NCBI GenBank assembly: GCA_034437795.1
Contig: DAOTTI010000106.1
Span: 1 to 20,083, forward strand
DNA: 20,083 nucleotides
Reading direction: 5' to 3'
DNA from: DAOTTI01 sp034437795
GTDB lineage: Bacteria; Chloroflexota; UBA11872; UBA12225
This document shows, in pieces, positions 1-7,059 of the stretch (positions are counted from its first letter, which is position 1; each line of letters opens with the position of its first letter). The notes below the pieces were generated by a model. It was given only the letters and a program-made list of their open reading frames with translations, searched no databases and was not told the origin of the DNA. Made by a program: the position numbers and the translations under genes.

Positions 1-78
1 TTGATCGTCTCCCTCCTCGGCGCTGTGCTCATCCTCTACGCACTGCGCGCGCTCTCCGGCCCGCGCACCCCGGTCTGA
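1..78 (+). CDS. C-terminal tail of a small membrane protein, possibly GlsB/YeaQ/YmgE family (5' end outside window)
   Basis: Frame 1 is open from the first base to a TGA at 76-78 and encodes 25 residues. The tail begins with a hydrophobic stretch (LIVSLLGAVLILYAL) followed by RALSG and a short polar end. A final transmembrane helix ending in a basic residue and a very short tail is typical of the transglycosylase-associated GlsB/YeaQ/YmgE proteins, which are about 80 residues long. The visible part is too short to prove that family; any protein ending in a membrane helix could look the same. The upstream part lies outside the window. Confidence 0.45.
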   Translation: MIVSLLGAVLILYALRALSGPRTPV

Positions 79-102
79 CGCGCGCCAGTAGGTCCGAGCC
101 GT

Positions 103-132
103 CAGGGTGGCTGCCGACCGCAGGCCACCCTG
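103..132. other. Stem-loop 1: 9 bp stem, 12 nt loop
   Basis: CAGGGTGGC at 103-111 pairs perfectly with GCCACCCTG at 124-132. The 12 nt loop is TGCCGACCGCAG. The hairpin begins 25 nt after the stop of the first gene, so it could serve as its 3' end, but no U-tract follows. Confidence 0.6.
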
Positions 133-168
133 CGGCACCGGGCGGGAGACGAGCCAAGAGACTATCTG

Positions 169-206
169 ACGGCGAGGCGGGTTCCGACCAGGGCCCGCCT
201 CGTCGT
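169..206. other. Stem-loop 2: 13 bp stem, 12 nt loop
   Basis: CGAGGCGGG at 173-181 pairs with CCCGCCTCG at 194-202. The helix extends outward through one G-U pair to 169/206, giving about 13 bp. The 12 nt loop TTCCGACCAGGG carries CCGACC at the same loop positions (3-8) as stem-loop 1. No U-run follows, so it is not a classical intrinsic terminator. Confidence 0.6.
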
Positions 207-225
207 GCCGCGCTGGGAGGCAGGT

Positions 226-340
226 CAGCCCCTTCGGTCGGGGCCGCGCCGCACCCCTGCCCCACGCTGCCCCACCGTGCGGCTTGGCCCCGCCGGCCCC
301 GCTCCGACACGGAGAGAGGGAAATGACGGCCACGGTTGTG
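226..340 (+). repeat. Dispersed GC-rich intergenic repeat, copy A
   Basis: The stretch starting CCCCTTCGGTCGG and ending near GACGGCCACGG matches the reverse complement of 3246-3352 at roughly 85% by eye over about 105 bp. Its right end, with GACGGCCACGG followed by a GTGCGGCTTGGCC motif, recurs at 17051-17090. It encodes nothing recognisable and lies only between genes. Confidence 0.65.
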
Positions 341-452
341 CGGCTTGGCCCTGTTGCCACATGGAAACGGGGGGCGACGGCCGTGGCTCTGAGGCCGATG
401 GCGGCGCGGTTCCACCGAACGACGAGATGGACTCGCTACAGTTGGGACGGGT

Positions 453-866
453 ATGGACTTGCTGTTCATTGCCGTCCTGCTGGCGCTCTTTATGGCCGCG
501 GCCGCGCTGGCCGTCGCGCTGTACGCCGCCACCACCGCGCGGGGTGCCGCCCAGCTCCTGGCCGACTCCACGACATCTCTTGCAGCAGCGCGCGAGGAGG
601 CGCGCGAGCTGGCGGCGCGGCTCGACGGGCTCGACCGGCGCCTGACGGACGCCGAGGAGCAGGCCGGCGCCGCCCAGGCCCGATTGGACACGCTTGAACA
701 GCGCCTGAGGGCAACCGAGACGCGTCTGGGCGAGCTGGCCGGCGCCTCGACGCCGCCCCCGATCCCGTCGGGGCGCAGCGTGGCCCGCCTGGAGGACCTG
801 CGCGCCACCCTGCGCGCGCAGGCGGCCGAAGGCGCTGGCGAGGACGAACCGGCCGACGACTCGTAG
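453..866 (+). CDS. Membrane-anchored coiled-coil protein of unknown function
   Basis: This 137-residue protein starts with an uncleaved-looking transmembrane helix (about residues 2-25, MDLLFIAVLLALFMAAAALA). An Ala/Glu/Arg/Leu-rich heptad region follows at about residues 40-97, containing repeated LDGLDRRL- and LDTLEQRL-like heptads typical of a coiled coil. The C-terminal 40 residues are Pro/Gly-rich, then acidic (ending EDEPADDS). No enzyme domain is visible. The ATG at 453 is chosen because it places the hydrophobic helix at the N-terminus and has a G-rich GGGACGGG element upstream. Codon third positions are strongly G/C, supporting real coding. The layout fits a small inner-membrane scaffold or an uncharacterised structural protein. 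The function is unknown. Confidence 0.72.
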   Translation: MDLLFIAVLLALFMAAAALAVALYAATTARGAAQLLADSTTSLAAAREEARELAARLDGLDRRLTDAEEQAGAAQARLDTLEQRLRATETRLGELAGASTPPPIPSGRSVARLEDLRATLRAQAAEGAGEDEPADDS

Positions 867-1030
867 GCAGGGCCGGCTCAATCACGTGGCGGCACGCGCG
901 GCGCGCCCTTCCCATCAGCCTCTCGCTCTGCTCTCATTTGCCCGCTCTGCCTTGCTTGATCGACGCAGCGGGTGAGCGCGGCCGTGCCGGCGCGCTCATG
1001 GGAAGACTGGGGCGGGCCGCGCGCCGGGGC

Positions 1031-1060
1031 TTGACAAAGCCGTGCACCGTCGCCGAGGAT
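1031..1060 (+). promoter_or_regulatory. Probable sigma70-type promoter of the E1 genes, near-leaderless
   Basis: A perfect -35 hexamer TTGACA (1031-1036) is followed after 18 nt by the weak -10 GAGGAT (1055-1060); GATGAT at 1058-1063 is an alternative -10 with longer spacing. Transcription would begin only a few bases before the ATG at 1072. No Shine-Dalgarno site is visible, so translation may be leaderless or nearly so. Confidence 0.45.
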
Positions 1061-1071
1061 GATGCTGCGCC

Positions 1072-2061
1072 ATGACCGCGACGCTTGAGCAGCTCACGGG
1101 GGAGGAACTGGGTCTCCTGCAAGGCTGGTATCGCACCATGGCCCTCTCTCGGGCGGTGGACGAGCTAATGTGGATCGTGGGGGCGCAGGGCAAGGCCCAT
1201 TTCATCCTGACGGCCCGAGGCCACGAGGCGGCCCAGGTGGGCTCGGCCGCCGCCCTTCGGGCGGGCTACGACTACGTCTTTACCTACTACCGCTCCATGG
1301 CGGCCGCCCTGCAGCTCGGGGTGACGCCAGAAGACATCTTTCTATCCGTGCTGGCCAAGCGCGACGATCCGTTTGCCGGGGGCCGGCAGCTACCGAACCA
1401 CTTCAGCGTCCCACGCCTGCGCCTGCCGACCGGCTCCAGCTCCGTGGCAACGCACCTGCCCCACGCGGCCGGCGCCGGATGGGCGGCGCGGGTGACCGGC
1501 CAGGACTTCGTCGCCGTCGCCTACTTCGGCGACGGCGCCACTGCCAAGGGGGAGTTCCACGAGGCGCTGACCTTCGCCGGCATCTGGAAGCTGCCGGTGA
1601 TCTTCTTCTGCGAGAACAACGGGTACGCCATCTCCGTCCCCGTCGAGCTGGAAACGCCGGCGCCGATCGTCTTGAAGGCGGACGGCTACGGCATGCCGGG
1701 GGTGTGTGTGGATGGCTGCGATCCGCTGGCCGTTTATCGTGCGATGCGCGCAGCCGTGGAGCGGGCGCGCGGCGGCGGAGGCCCGTCGCTGATCGAGGCG
1801 GAGGTGGTGCGCCTGGTCGCCCACTCCAACGCCGACGACCAGACGGCCTATCGCTCGCCCGAAGAGCTGGCGGCGGCTCAGGCCCGCGATCCGCTCCCGC
1901 GCCTGCGCGCTCGCCTGCTGGAGGCCGGCGTGCCGGAGCGCGACCTCGCCACCTGGGAAGCGGAGGCCCGGGCGCGGGCGGAAGCCGCCCTGGCCTTGGC
2001 CGAGGCGGCTCCAGACCCCGATCCAGCGGACGCGAGGCGCCATCTCTACTATGGCCAGTGA
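1072..2061 (+). CDS. Thiamine-diphosphate-dependent 2-oxoacid dehydrogenase E1 component, alpha subunit (branched-chain/pyruvate type)
   Basis: The 329-residue product has the length and motifs of the E1 alpha subunit of a branched-chain 2-oxoacid, pyruvate or acetoin dehydrogenase complex. This subunit decarboxylates the 2-oxoacid on ThDP and passes the acyl group to E2 lipoyl domains in the cytoplasm. The ThDP/Mg signature runs from GDG (residues 153-155) to NN (182-183), with GEFHEALTFAGIWKLPV between. The phosphorylation-loop-like element HSNADDQTAYR lies near residue 250, and GGRQLPNHFS near 105 matches the family. The HSNADDQTAYR form leans towards branched-chain E1 (BkdA-like), but substrate cannot be fixed from sequence alone. 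The beta subunit follows directly. No E2 or E3 gene lies in the window, so these must be elsewhere or further away. Confidence 0.92.
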   Translation: MTATLEQLTGEELGLLQGWYRTMALSRAVDELMWIVGAQGKAHFILTARGHEAAQVGSAAALRAGYDYVFTYYRSMAAALQLGVTPEDIFLSVLAKRDDPFAGGRQLPNHFSVPRLRLPTGSSSVATHLPHAAGAGWAARVTGQDFVAVAYFGDGATAKGEFHEALTFAGIWKLPVIFFCENNGYAISVPVELETPAPIVLKADGYGMPGVCVDGCDPLAVYRAMRAAVERARGGGGPSLIEAEVVRLVAHSNADDQTAYRSPEELAAAQARDPLPRLRARLLEAGVPERDLATWEAEARARAEAALALAEAAPDPDPADARRHLYYGQ

Positions 2062-2129
2062 CGGCTAGCTACGATCATCGACCTTCCCTGCGCCATGCCG
2101 GCAGTACGGACATTGACCTCCCTGACGCC

Positions 2130-3110
2130 ATGCCTGCCCTCACGCTGATCGAAGCTATCAATCTGGCCCTGTACGAGGAGATGGCGCGCGACGAGCGCGT
2201 GGTGGTGCTGGGCGAAGACGTGGGGCGCAAGGGTGGGGTCTTCGGCGCCACGCGGGGCCTGCAACGCGAGTTCGGCCCCCTGCGCGTCATGGATGCCCCG
2301 CTGGCGGAGATCGGGATTGCGGGGATGGCCATCGGCGCGGCCTTCGCCGGGCTGCGGCCGGTGGCCGAGTTCCAGTTCGCCGATTACATCCACCCCGCCT
2401 TCGATCAGATCGTCAACGAGGCGGCGACCATCTCCTATCGTTCCTGCGGCGCCTGGGCCTGCCCCGTGGTGTTCCGCGCCCCGTGCGGCGCGGGAGTGCA
2501 CGGCGGGCTGTACCACTCCCAGAGCGTGGAGGCCTACTTCACGCACGTCCCCGGGCTCAAGGTGATCGTGCCGTTCCATCCAGCCGACGCCAAAGGGCTG
2601 CTCAAGAGCGCCATCCGTGACGACAACCCGGTCGTCTTCTTCGAGCACAAGGGGAGCTATCGGCGAGAGCGGGAAGAGGTCCCCGCCGGGGACGTGCTGG
2701 TGCCGATCGGCGAGGCGCGGCTGGAGCGGGAGGGCAGCACCCTTTCCGTGATCACCTACGGCGTTGGCGTGCGCTGGGCGCGCGAGGCGGCCGCGGCCGT
2801 CGAGCCGGAAGGCATCTCAGTGGAGATCCTGGACCTGCGGACCGTTCACCCCTTCGACCGCGAGGCGGTGGCGCGGACGGTACAGAAGACGAACCGCGCG
2901 CTGCTGCTGCATGAGGCGAACAAGACGCTTGGCGTCGGGGCGGAGATTGCGGCCTTTCTCGCGGAGGAGCTCTTCGACTCCCTGGACGCGCCGGTCATGC
3001 GCCTCGGCGCCCGAGACTGCCACGTCCCATACGCCGCCGCCCAGGAGGCGGCCATCATCCCCAACGTGAGTGAGGTCGCAGACGCCCTGCGCCGCCTGGC
3101 GGCCTACTAG
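2130..3110 (+). CDS. Thiamine-diphosphate-dependent 2-oxoacid dehydrogenase E1 component, beta subunit
   Basis: This 326-residue product is a typical E1 beta subunit, which forms the alpha2beta2 E1 tetramer with the preceding gene product. It has the N-terminal LIEAINLALYEEM helix, LGEDVG (about 28-32), DAPLAE with the conserved Glu60 that activates ThDP, and HGGLYHSQSVEA with His129. A C-terminal transketolase-like domain includes LDLRTVHPFD and LLLHEA. The ATG at 2130 matches the usual family start. An in-frame GTG at 2058 overlaps the alpha stop codon (GTGA) and would add 24 residues that look unlike the family. That GTG could still be used through translational coupling, since the 2130 start lacks a clear Shine-Dalgarno site. 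The two E1 genes are clearly one operon. Confidence 0.91.
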   Translation: MPALTLIEAINLALYEEMARDERVVVLGEDVGRKGGVFGATRGLQREFGPLRVMDAPLAEIGIAGMAIGAAFAGLRPVAEFQFADYIHPAFDQIVNEAATISYRSCGAWACPVVFRAPCGAGVHGGLYHSQSVEAYFTHVPGLKVIVPFHPADAKGLLKSAIRDDNPVVFFEHKGSYRREREEVPAGDVLVPIGEARLEREGSTLSVITYGVGVRWAREAAAAVEPEGISVEILDLRTVHPFDREAVARTVQKTNRALLLHEANKTLGVGAEIAAFLAEELFDSLDAPVMRLGARDCHVPYAAAQEAAIIPNVSEVADALRRLAAY

Positions 3111-3112
3111 CG

Positions 3113-3145
3113 GTTCAAAGGTCAAGGTTCAAGCTCAAGGTCGAG
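3113..3145. repeat. Degenerate heptanucleotide repeats of GTTCAAG type
   Basis: Starting three bases after the E1 beta stop, the units GTTCAAA, GGTCAAG, GTTCAAG, CTCAAGG and TCGAG follow each other at 6-7 bp. This resembles the short tandem heptamers found between genes in many bacteria. No function is visible. Confidence 0.5.
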
Positions 3146-3245
3146 TTTCCTTTCCCTGATGGGAGAGGGTGAGGGCGCAAGCAGCCGCGAGCAGGGGTTG
3201 CACCGGGGTGATGGGGGCGTGCGCAAACGTTCCGGCCGGCACAAG

Positions 3246-3352
3246 CCCATGGCCGGCGTTCCCCCACTGTGTGTCGGAGCGGGGGCGGCAGGGCCACGCC
3301 GCACAGTGGGGCGCAGTGGGGCAGGGGTGCGGCTCGGACGCGACCGAAGGGG
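3246..3352 (-). repeat. Dispersed GC-rich intergenic repeat, copy B (inverted relative to copy A)
   Basis: Read on the minus strand, this segment aligns with 226-340 almost end to end, including CCCCTTCGGTCG, GCCGCACCCCTGCCCCAC and CGCTCCGACAC. Together the two copies form long inverted repeats around the coiled-coil and E1 genes. Confidence 0.6.
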
Positions 3353-3442
3353 TGAGGTCCGTCTTCCCTCCGTGCGGCGCGACCCCGACCGAAGGCGGTG
3401 AGGTCCGTCTTCCCTCCGTGCGGCGCGACCCCGACCGAAGGC
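3351..3442 (+). repeat. Perfect 46 bp tandem duplication plus a partial third unit
   Basis: The unit begins GGTGAGGTCCGTCTTCC and ends CCCGACCGAAGGC. It occurs at 3351-3396 and identically at 3397-3442. A third unit starts at 3443 and decays after about 13 bp. The unit is itself related to the end of the dispersed GC-rich repeat, so it looks like local amplification of that element. Confidence 0.85.
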
Positions 3443-3521
3443 GGTGAGGTCCGTCCTCTCCCGAGGTCCGCCACGGCCGCTGATCGGGACGGTTTGCGCC
3501 TACGCGGGTGATGGGGCGCGC

Positions 3522-3527
3522 TTGACA
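3522..3527 (+). promoter_or_regulatory. Possible -35 box upstream of the SelA-like gene
   Basis: A perfect TTGACA stands about 105 bp before the start codon. The expected -10 position holds only a weak TGCCAT (3543-3548, 15 nt spacing), so the promoter is uncertain or needs an activator. Two direct copies of CACGAGCCGG (3565-3574 and 3597-3606, 32 bp apart) lie downstream. Confidence 0.3.
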
Positions 3528-3609
3528 GATGGGCGGTTGGAATGCCATGGTCAGCGATCGTCTACACGAGCCGGTGCCCGTCTTGGAGTACCACCACACG
3601 AGCCGGCGG

Positions 3610-3619
3610 CTTACGTAAG
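3610..3619. promoter_or_regulatory. 10 bp perfect palindrome overlapping the ribosome binding site of the SelA-like gene
   Basis: CTTACGTAAG is a perfect palindrome, and its right end runs into the Shine-Dalgarno sequence AAGGAG (3617-3622), 10 nt before the ATG at 3633. A protein bound here, or a small local fold, would affect translation or early transcription. A chance palindrome is possible. Confidence 0.35.
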
Positions 3620-3632
3620 GAGCGGGTCAACG

Positions 3633-4886
3633 ATGCGAACCCGGCAGGGATGCCTGGACATCTACGAGCGCCTCGGTGTGCGGCCCGTGGTGAACGGCGC
3701 GGCGACGCTGACGCGCCTGGGCGGATCGCTCATGCCGCCACCGGTGCTGGAGGCGATGCTGGAGGCGGCGCGCCACTTCGTGCCCCTGGAGGAGCTGCTC
3801 GCCGCGGCCGGCCGGCGCCTCGCCGAGCTGACCTATAACGAAGCGGCCTACGTCACCAGCGGGGCCGCGGCCGGCCTGGTGCTCACCACCGCCGCCTGTA
3901 TTACGCACGATGACCCGGAGAAGATGGCGCTGCTGCCGCGGCCGGAGCGGATCGCCGGCGGGCGCTACCGCGTTGTCATGCACCGCTGCCAGCGCATCGG
4001 CTACGACTTCGCGGTCCGCCAGGTGGGGGTCGAGCTGGTCGAGATCGGCCCATCTAGGGCCGAGGCGGCTGAGCGGACGACGCAGCCCGAGGAGCTGGAG
4101 GCGGCGCTCGATGAGCGGACGGCGGCGGTGCTGTTCATCGCTGGAGAGAACCACGCCCGTGGCGCCCTGCCCCTGGAGCAGGTGGTGCAGATTGCCCACG
4201 CCCGCGCCATTCCGGTGATCGTGGACGCGGCCGCCCAGATCCCGCCGGTGGAGAACCTGTGGCGGTTCACCGGCCGCGGTGGCCCGGCGCCCTGGGCCCA
4301 GGCGCTGGCGAGGCTGGGCGTGCCAGAGGCGCCCGCGCCGGCGCCGGAGCGGATCGAGTCCGCCGGCGCAGACCTGGCCATCTTCTCTGGCGGGAAGGGG
4401 CTGTGCGGCCCGCAATCCACCGGCCTCATCCTCGGGCGCGCCGACCTGATTGCCGCCATCGCCCGCCAGGCAAACCCGCACCAGCTGATCGGGCGGCCGA
4501 TGAAGGTCGGGAAGGAAGAGATCTGCGGGCTGGTGGCGGCCGTGGAGTGGTACCTCGGCCTGGACTTCGAGCAGGTGGCCGCGCAGTACGAGCGCCAGGT
4601 CCGGCACGTCCTGGACGCCGTGGCCACCTTCCCCGGGGTGGAGGCGCGGCGGGTCTGGCCGAGCGAGGCGGGGCAGCCGATGCCCCGCGCCTTGATCCGC
4701 CTGGGCGCCGGCGCCGCCCTGACCCGCGACGAGCTGCTCCAGCGCCTCCGGCGCAGCGATCCACCGGTGGAGCTGGCGGCCGCGGGGACGGACGGCGTCT
4801 ACGTCAACCCGCAGACCCTCCGCGACGGGGATGAGATCCTGGTGGCCGACGCCCTCCGCCAGGCGCTGGAGCAGGAAGAAGAATGA
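3633..4886 (+). CDS. SelA-like PLP-dependent enzyme (COG1921 type; D-glucosaminate-6-phosphate ammonia-lyase-like)
   Basis: The 417-residue product is a fold-type I PLP enzyme of the selenocysteine synthase-like group. Features are GVRPVVNGAATLTRLGGS near the N-terminus, YVTSGAAAGL (about 73-82) for phosphate binding, VDAAAQIPPVENL (PLP ring Asp), and FSGGKGLCGPQSTG with the probable Schiff-base lysine at Lys255. True SelA is usually longer (about 460 residues) and neighbours selB or tRNA-Sec, neither of which is seen. Shorter relatives include DgaE, a D-glucosaminate-6-phosphate ammonia-lyase, so a lyase on an amino sugar acid or related amino compound is more likely. The ATG at 3633 has a good AAGGAG 10 nt upstream; an upstream in-frame extension would run through repeats and is rejected. 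The GNAT gene follows after 26 nt, suggesting an operon. Confidence 0.85.
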   Translation: MRTRQGCLDIYERLGVRPVVNGAATLTRLGGSLMPPPVLEAMLEAARHFVPLEELLAAAGRRLAELTYNEAAYVTSGAAAGLVLTTAACITHDDPEKMALLPRPERIAGGRYRVVMHRCQRIGYDFAVRQVGVELVEIGPSRAEAAERTTQPEELEAALDERTAAVLFIAGENHARGALPLEQVVQIAHARAIPVIVDAAAQIPPVENLWRFTGRGGPAPWAQALARLGVPEAPAPAPERIESAGADLAIFSGGKGLCGPQSTGLILGRADLIAAIARQANPHQLIGRPMKVGKEEICGLVAAVEWYLGLDFEQVAAQYERQVRHVLDAVATFPGVEARRVWPSEAGQPMPRALIRLGAGAALTRDELLQRLRRSDPPVELAAAGTDGVYVNPQTLRDGDEILVADALRQALEQEEE

Positions 4887-4912
4887 AGAAGTGGAAGGGT
4901 GAGAGGTGAGGT

Positions 4913-6112
4913 ATGCCTGATGGTCCGCGCGCCTTGAGGCCCGACGAGTGGAGCCAGCTCAACGAGCTGGTGTCGGCCGTCTTCCGGCCGGAGATGTTCC
5001 ACGACTACCCGCAGCTTTTCAACGAGCAGAACCGCCAGAACCTGCGGGTCGTGGCCGAAGACGGAAAGGTCGTGACGCACGTCGGCATGACGGAGCGCGC
5101 GGCAACGCTCGCTGGCTGCCGCATCGACGTCGCCTGCATCGGCGCCGTGTCGACTTATGAGGCGTATCGGGGCCGGGGCTTCGCCTCCCAGGCCTTCCAG
5201 GACTGCTGCGACAAGGCGGCGGCTGATGGGATCGACATCATGCTGATCTCCGGCGGCCGGGGCCTGTACACCCGCGTCGGCTGCCGGCAGGTCGGGCAGG
5301 ACTGGGACTTCGCCTTCGACACGGATACGGTTCGTGCGCTGCAGCCCCGTGGGGCGGGTTACCGCATTGTGCCCGTGGGGGCCGGGGCCATTCCGGTGCT
5401 GCGAAGTCTCTACCAGCGGGAACCGGTCCGGTTCCTGCGCCGGCGCGAAGACTGGGAGATGGCCTTCGCCTGCGGGGTGGTGATGAACGTGGCCGCCGAC
5501 TTCTGGGGGGTGACGTACGAGGGGGCGGGCGCCACGGCGGCCACGGAGGGAGAGGGCCTGGTGGCCTACGCCATCGTCCACCAGCCGGACAAGGTGCGCC
5601 GGCGCAGCGCGGCCGATCCGCGCCTGGTCCGCGTCGTCGAGTTCGCCGGCGACCGAGCGGCCGTGGCGGCGGCCCTGCCCCAGCTCCTGGACCACTACGG
5701 CGCCCAGCGGGTGACCATCCACGTGCAGGGGGGCGACCTGGCGCTGCACCGGCTGCTCAGCCAGGCGGGAGTGGCTGGCGCGCCGGCCGGCGCCTCCGGC
5801 ACCCTGCGGGTGATCAACTTTCGGCAACTGATGGATCGCTGCCGGCCGCTGCTAGCGGAACGGATCGGTGACGGCGCCGCCGGTGAGCTGCGCTTCGAAT
5901 CGGACGAGCGTCCGGGCAGCGCGCTGGGCGGGTTCACCATCCGCAGTGGAGGCGAGTACCTACGTGTGCCTGACCTGGGCGCGCTCGCCTGCTACCTCTT
6001 CGGCTCGCCCAGGCGCGAGCCGGCGCCCGTTGAAGGCTCCCCCCGCATCGCCTCGCTGCTGGCGGGGGCCCTGCCGCTGCCGGCGCTGTGGTATGGGATG
6101 AACTACGTTTAG
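4913..6112 (+). CDS. Eis-like GNAT N-acetyltransferase with C-terminal SCP2-like domain
   Basis: This 399-residue protein matches the layout of Eis/COG4552 acetyltransferases. An N-terminal GNAT domain carries the acetyl-CoA pyrophosphate loop AYRGRGFASQAF (about 84-95) after the beta-strand IGAVSTYE. A second, degenerate GNAT-like half follows, then a C-terminal sterol-carrier-like part (about 290-399) ending in YGMNYV. In Eis the free C-terminus and a Tyr contribute to catalysis on amines. The substrate here is unknown; an amino sugar or amine handled by the preceding PLP enzyme is an inference from position only. A strong purine run GAGAGGTGAGG stands just before the ATG. Codon use matches the neighbours. 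Confidence 0.85.
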   Translation: MPDGPRALRPDEWSQLNELVSAVFRPEMFHDYPQLFNEQNRQNLRVVAEDGKVVTHVGMTERAATLAGCRIDVACIGAVSTYEAYRGRGFASQAFQDCCDKAAADGIDIMLISGGRGLYTRVGCRQVGQDWDFAFDTDTVRALQPRGAGYRIVPVGAGAIPVLRSLYQREPVRFLRRREDWEMAFACGVVMNVAADFWGVTYEGAGATAATEGEGLVAYAIVHQPDKVRRRSAADPRLVRVVEFAGDRAAVAAALPQLLDHYGAQRVTIHVQGGDLALHRLLSQAGVAGAPAGASGTLRVINFRQLMDRCRPLLAERIGDGAAGELRFESDERPGSALGGFTIRSGGEYLRVPDLGALACYLFGSPRREPAPVEGSPRIASLLAGALPLPALWYGMNYV

Positions 6113-6259
6113 GCCAGGCTCAGGGTGCAACGCCAGCAAGCCTGGGGGTTCGATGGGCGTGGCCGGCAGTGACGTGACACCTGTAGCAGGACAGGACGTG
6201 TCGAGGAGTGGACGTGCCACAGCGCTTCGGACCGTTCGCGTAGTCTGGCCTTTGGAGAG

Positions 6260-6952
6260 ATGACCGTGGATGGCGCACCGCGAGCGTCGCGGCCGGTCCT
6301 CGTCGTCATCGCCGGCGGGACGTCGTCGGGCAAGACGACGCTCACCCGCGCGCTGGCGGGCGAGCTGGCCCCGCTCCGCCCCGTGGTCCTGAACCAGGAC
6401 GCGTATTTCCGCGACTTCTCCGAGGTACCGGAGCCGGAGCGGGAGGCGGCCCGCACCGCCAACCGGCCGGAAGCCGTCAACTGGGACGCCCTCGTCCCGC
6501 AACTGGAGGCGCTCAAGCGCGGCGAGGCCGTGATCCATCCAATCCCGGGGACTCGGGCAGGCGCGCGGGGCGATCCTCCGGTGCGGATCGGTCCGTCTCC
6601 CGTGATCCTGGCCGAGGGCCACCTGCTGCTGGTGGATGAGCGCGTGCGCGCCCTGGCGGACCTAAAGGTGTTCGTCGACTGCGACGTCGAGGTGCGCGTG
6701 CTCCGGCGCATCCAGCGAGACGTGAGCCGGCCCGAGGCATCGCTGGAGCGCTCGCTGGCCTGGTACTGGCGGGACGTGCTCCCCAACAACCAGCGCTACA
6801 CCAACCTCCAGCGGACCTACGCCGACCTGATCATCCCACACGATCGCCCCAATCCGCTCGCCCCGCGCCTGCTCGCCGCCTGCATCCGCGACCTGCTGGA
6901 AGGCGCGTGCCCGCCGGCCGCCGCGCGCCCGCGCCAATGCGGGACGGCGTGA
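6260..6952 (+). CDS. Uridine kinase-like P-loop kinase (phosphoribulokinase/uridine kinase family)
   Basis: The 230-residue product begins with a nucleotide-binding strand and Walker A motif GGTSSGKT (residues 19-26). Then come the Asp-containing NQDAYFRDF, which fits the substrate-binding motif of uridine kinases, and ILAEGHLLL as the Walker B-like strand (family consensus ILEG). An Arg-rich lid RRIQRDVSRP and a C-terminal YADLIIPHDR follow; the last matches the family motif ADIIIP. It probably phosphorylates uridine/cytidine or a related ribosyl or sugar substrate with ATP in the cytoplasm. The spacer between LNQDAYF and ILAEG is shorter than in classical Udk, so the substrate may differ. 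GGAGAG lies directly before the ATG. It is separated from the GNAT gene by 147 bp and from the next gene by 107 bp, so operon membership is unclear. Confidence 0.8.
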   Translation: MTVDGAPRASRPVLVVIAGGTSSGKTTLTRALAGELAPLRPVVLNQDAYFRDFSEVPEPEREAARTANRPEAVNWDALVPQLEALKRGEAVIHPIPGTRAGARGDPPVRIGPSPVILAEGHLLLVDERVRALADLKVFVDCDVEVRVLRRIQRDVSRPEASLERSLAWYWRDVLPNNQRYTNLQRTYADLIIPHDRPNPLAPRLLAACIRDLLEGACPPAAARPRQCGTA

Positions 6953-7059
6953 GGCGCCGCGACGGGGCAGGGTGAGGCACGCGCCCCTCGGGCGGCGAAT
7001 GCTACAACTCCTGCCGTAGCTGGAGCCCCCCTCGGAGGGACCAGGAGAAGGAGGACGTC

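Larger units (their letters stand above)
79..452. other. Intergenic region with two large stem-loops and one copy of a dispersed GC-rich repeat
   Basis: I see no convincing gene here. Open frames on both strands lack family resemblance, and their codon use does not match the neighbours. The region holds two consecutive hairpins (103-132 and 169-206) and then a repeat copy at about 226-340 that recurs inverted near 3246-3352 and partly near 17045-17130. The promoter and leader of the coiled-coil gene at 453 must also lie here, but no clear -35/-10 pair stands out. Confidence 0.6.
3111..3632. other. Repeat-rich intergenic region upstream of the SelA-like gene
   Basis: No gene is convincing in this 520 bp gap. 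In order it holds degenerate GTTCAAG heptads (3113-3145), half of a GGGAGAGGG hairpin element (about 3155-3178), the inverted copy B of the GC-rich repeat (3246-3352), a perfect 46 bp tandem duplication (3351-3442), and a leader with promoter-like and palindromic motifs. Open frames through the repeats exist only because the repeat lacks stops. Confidence 0.6.

Noticed and set aside
3115..3599. Open frames with repeated peptide motifs (GVAPHGGKTDLT-like) in the gap after E1 beta
   Set aside because: The repeated peptides come from the 46 bp tandem DNA repeat and the dispersed intergenic element. The frame has no conserved start or family.
3633..4886. True selenocysteine synthase (SelA)
   Set aside because: The protein is shorter than typical SelA and no selB, selD or tRNA-Sec is visible; a SelA-like lyase is the safer call.
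6171..6216. Three GACGTG hexamers (6171, 6195, 6211) before the kinase gene as an operator
   Set aside because: Spacing is irregular and no clear promoter lies beside them; in a GC-rich region this may be chance.
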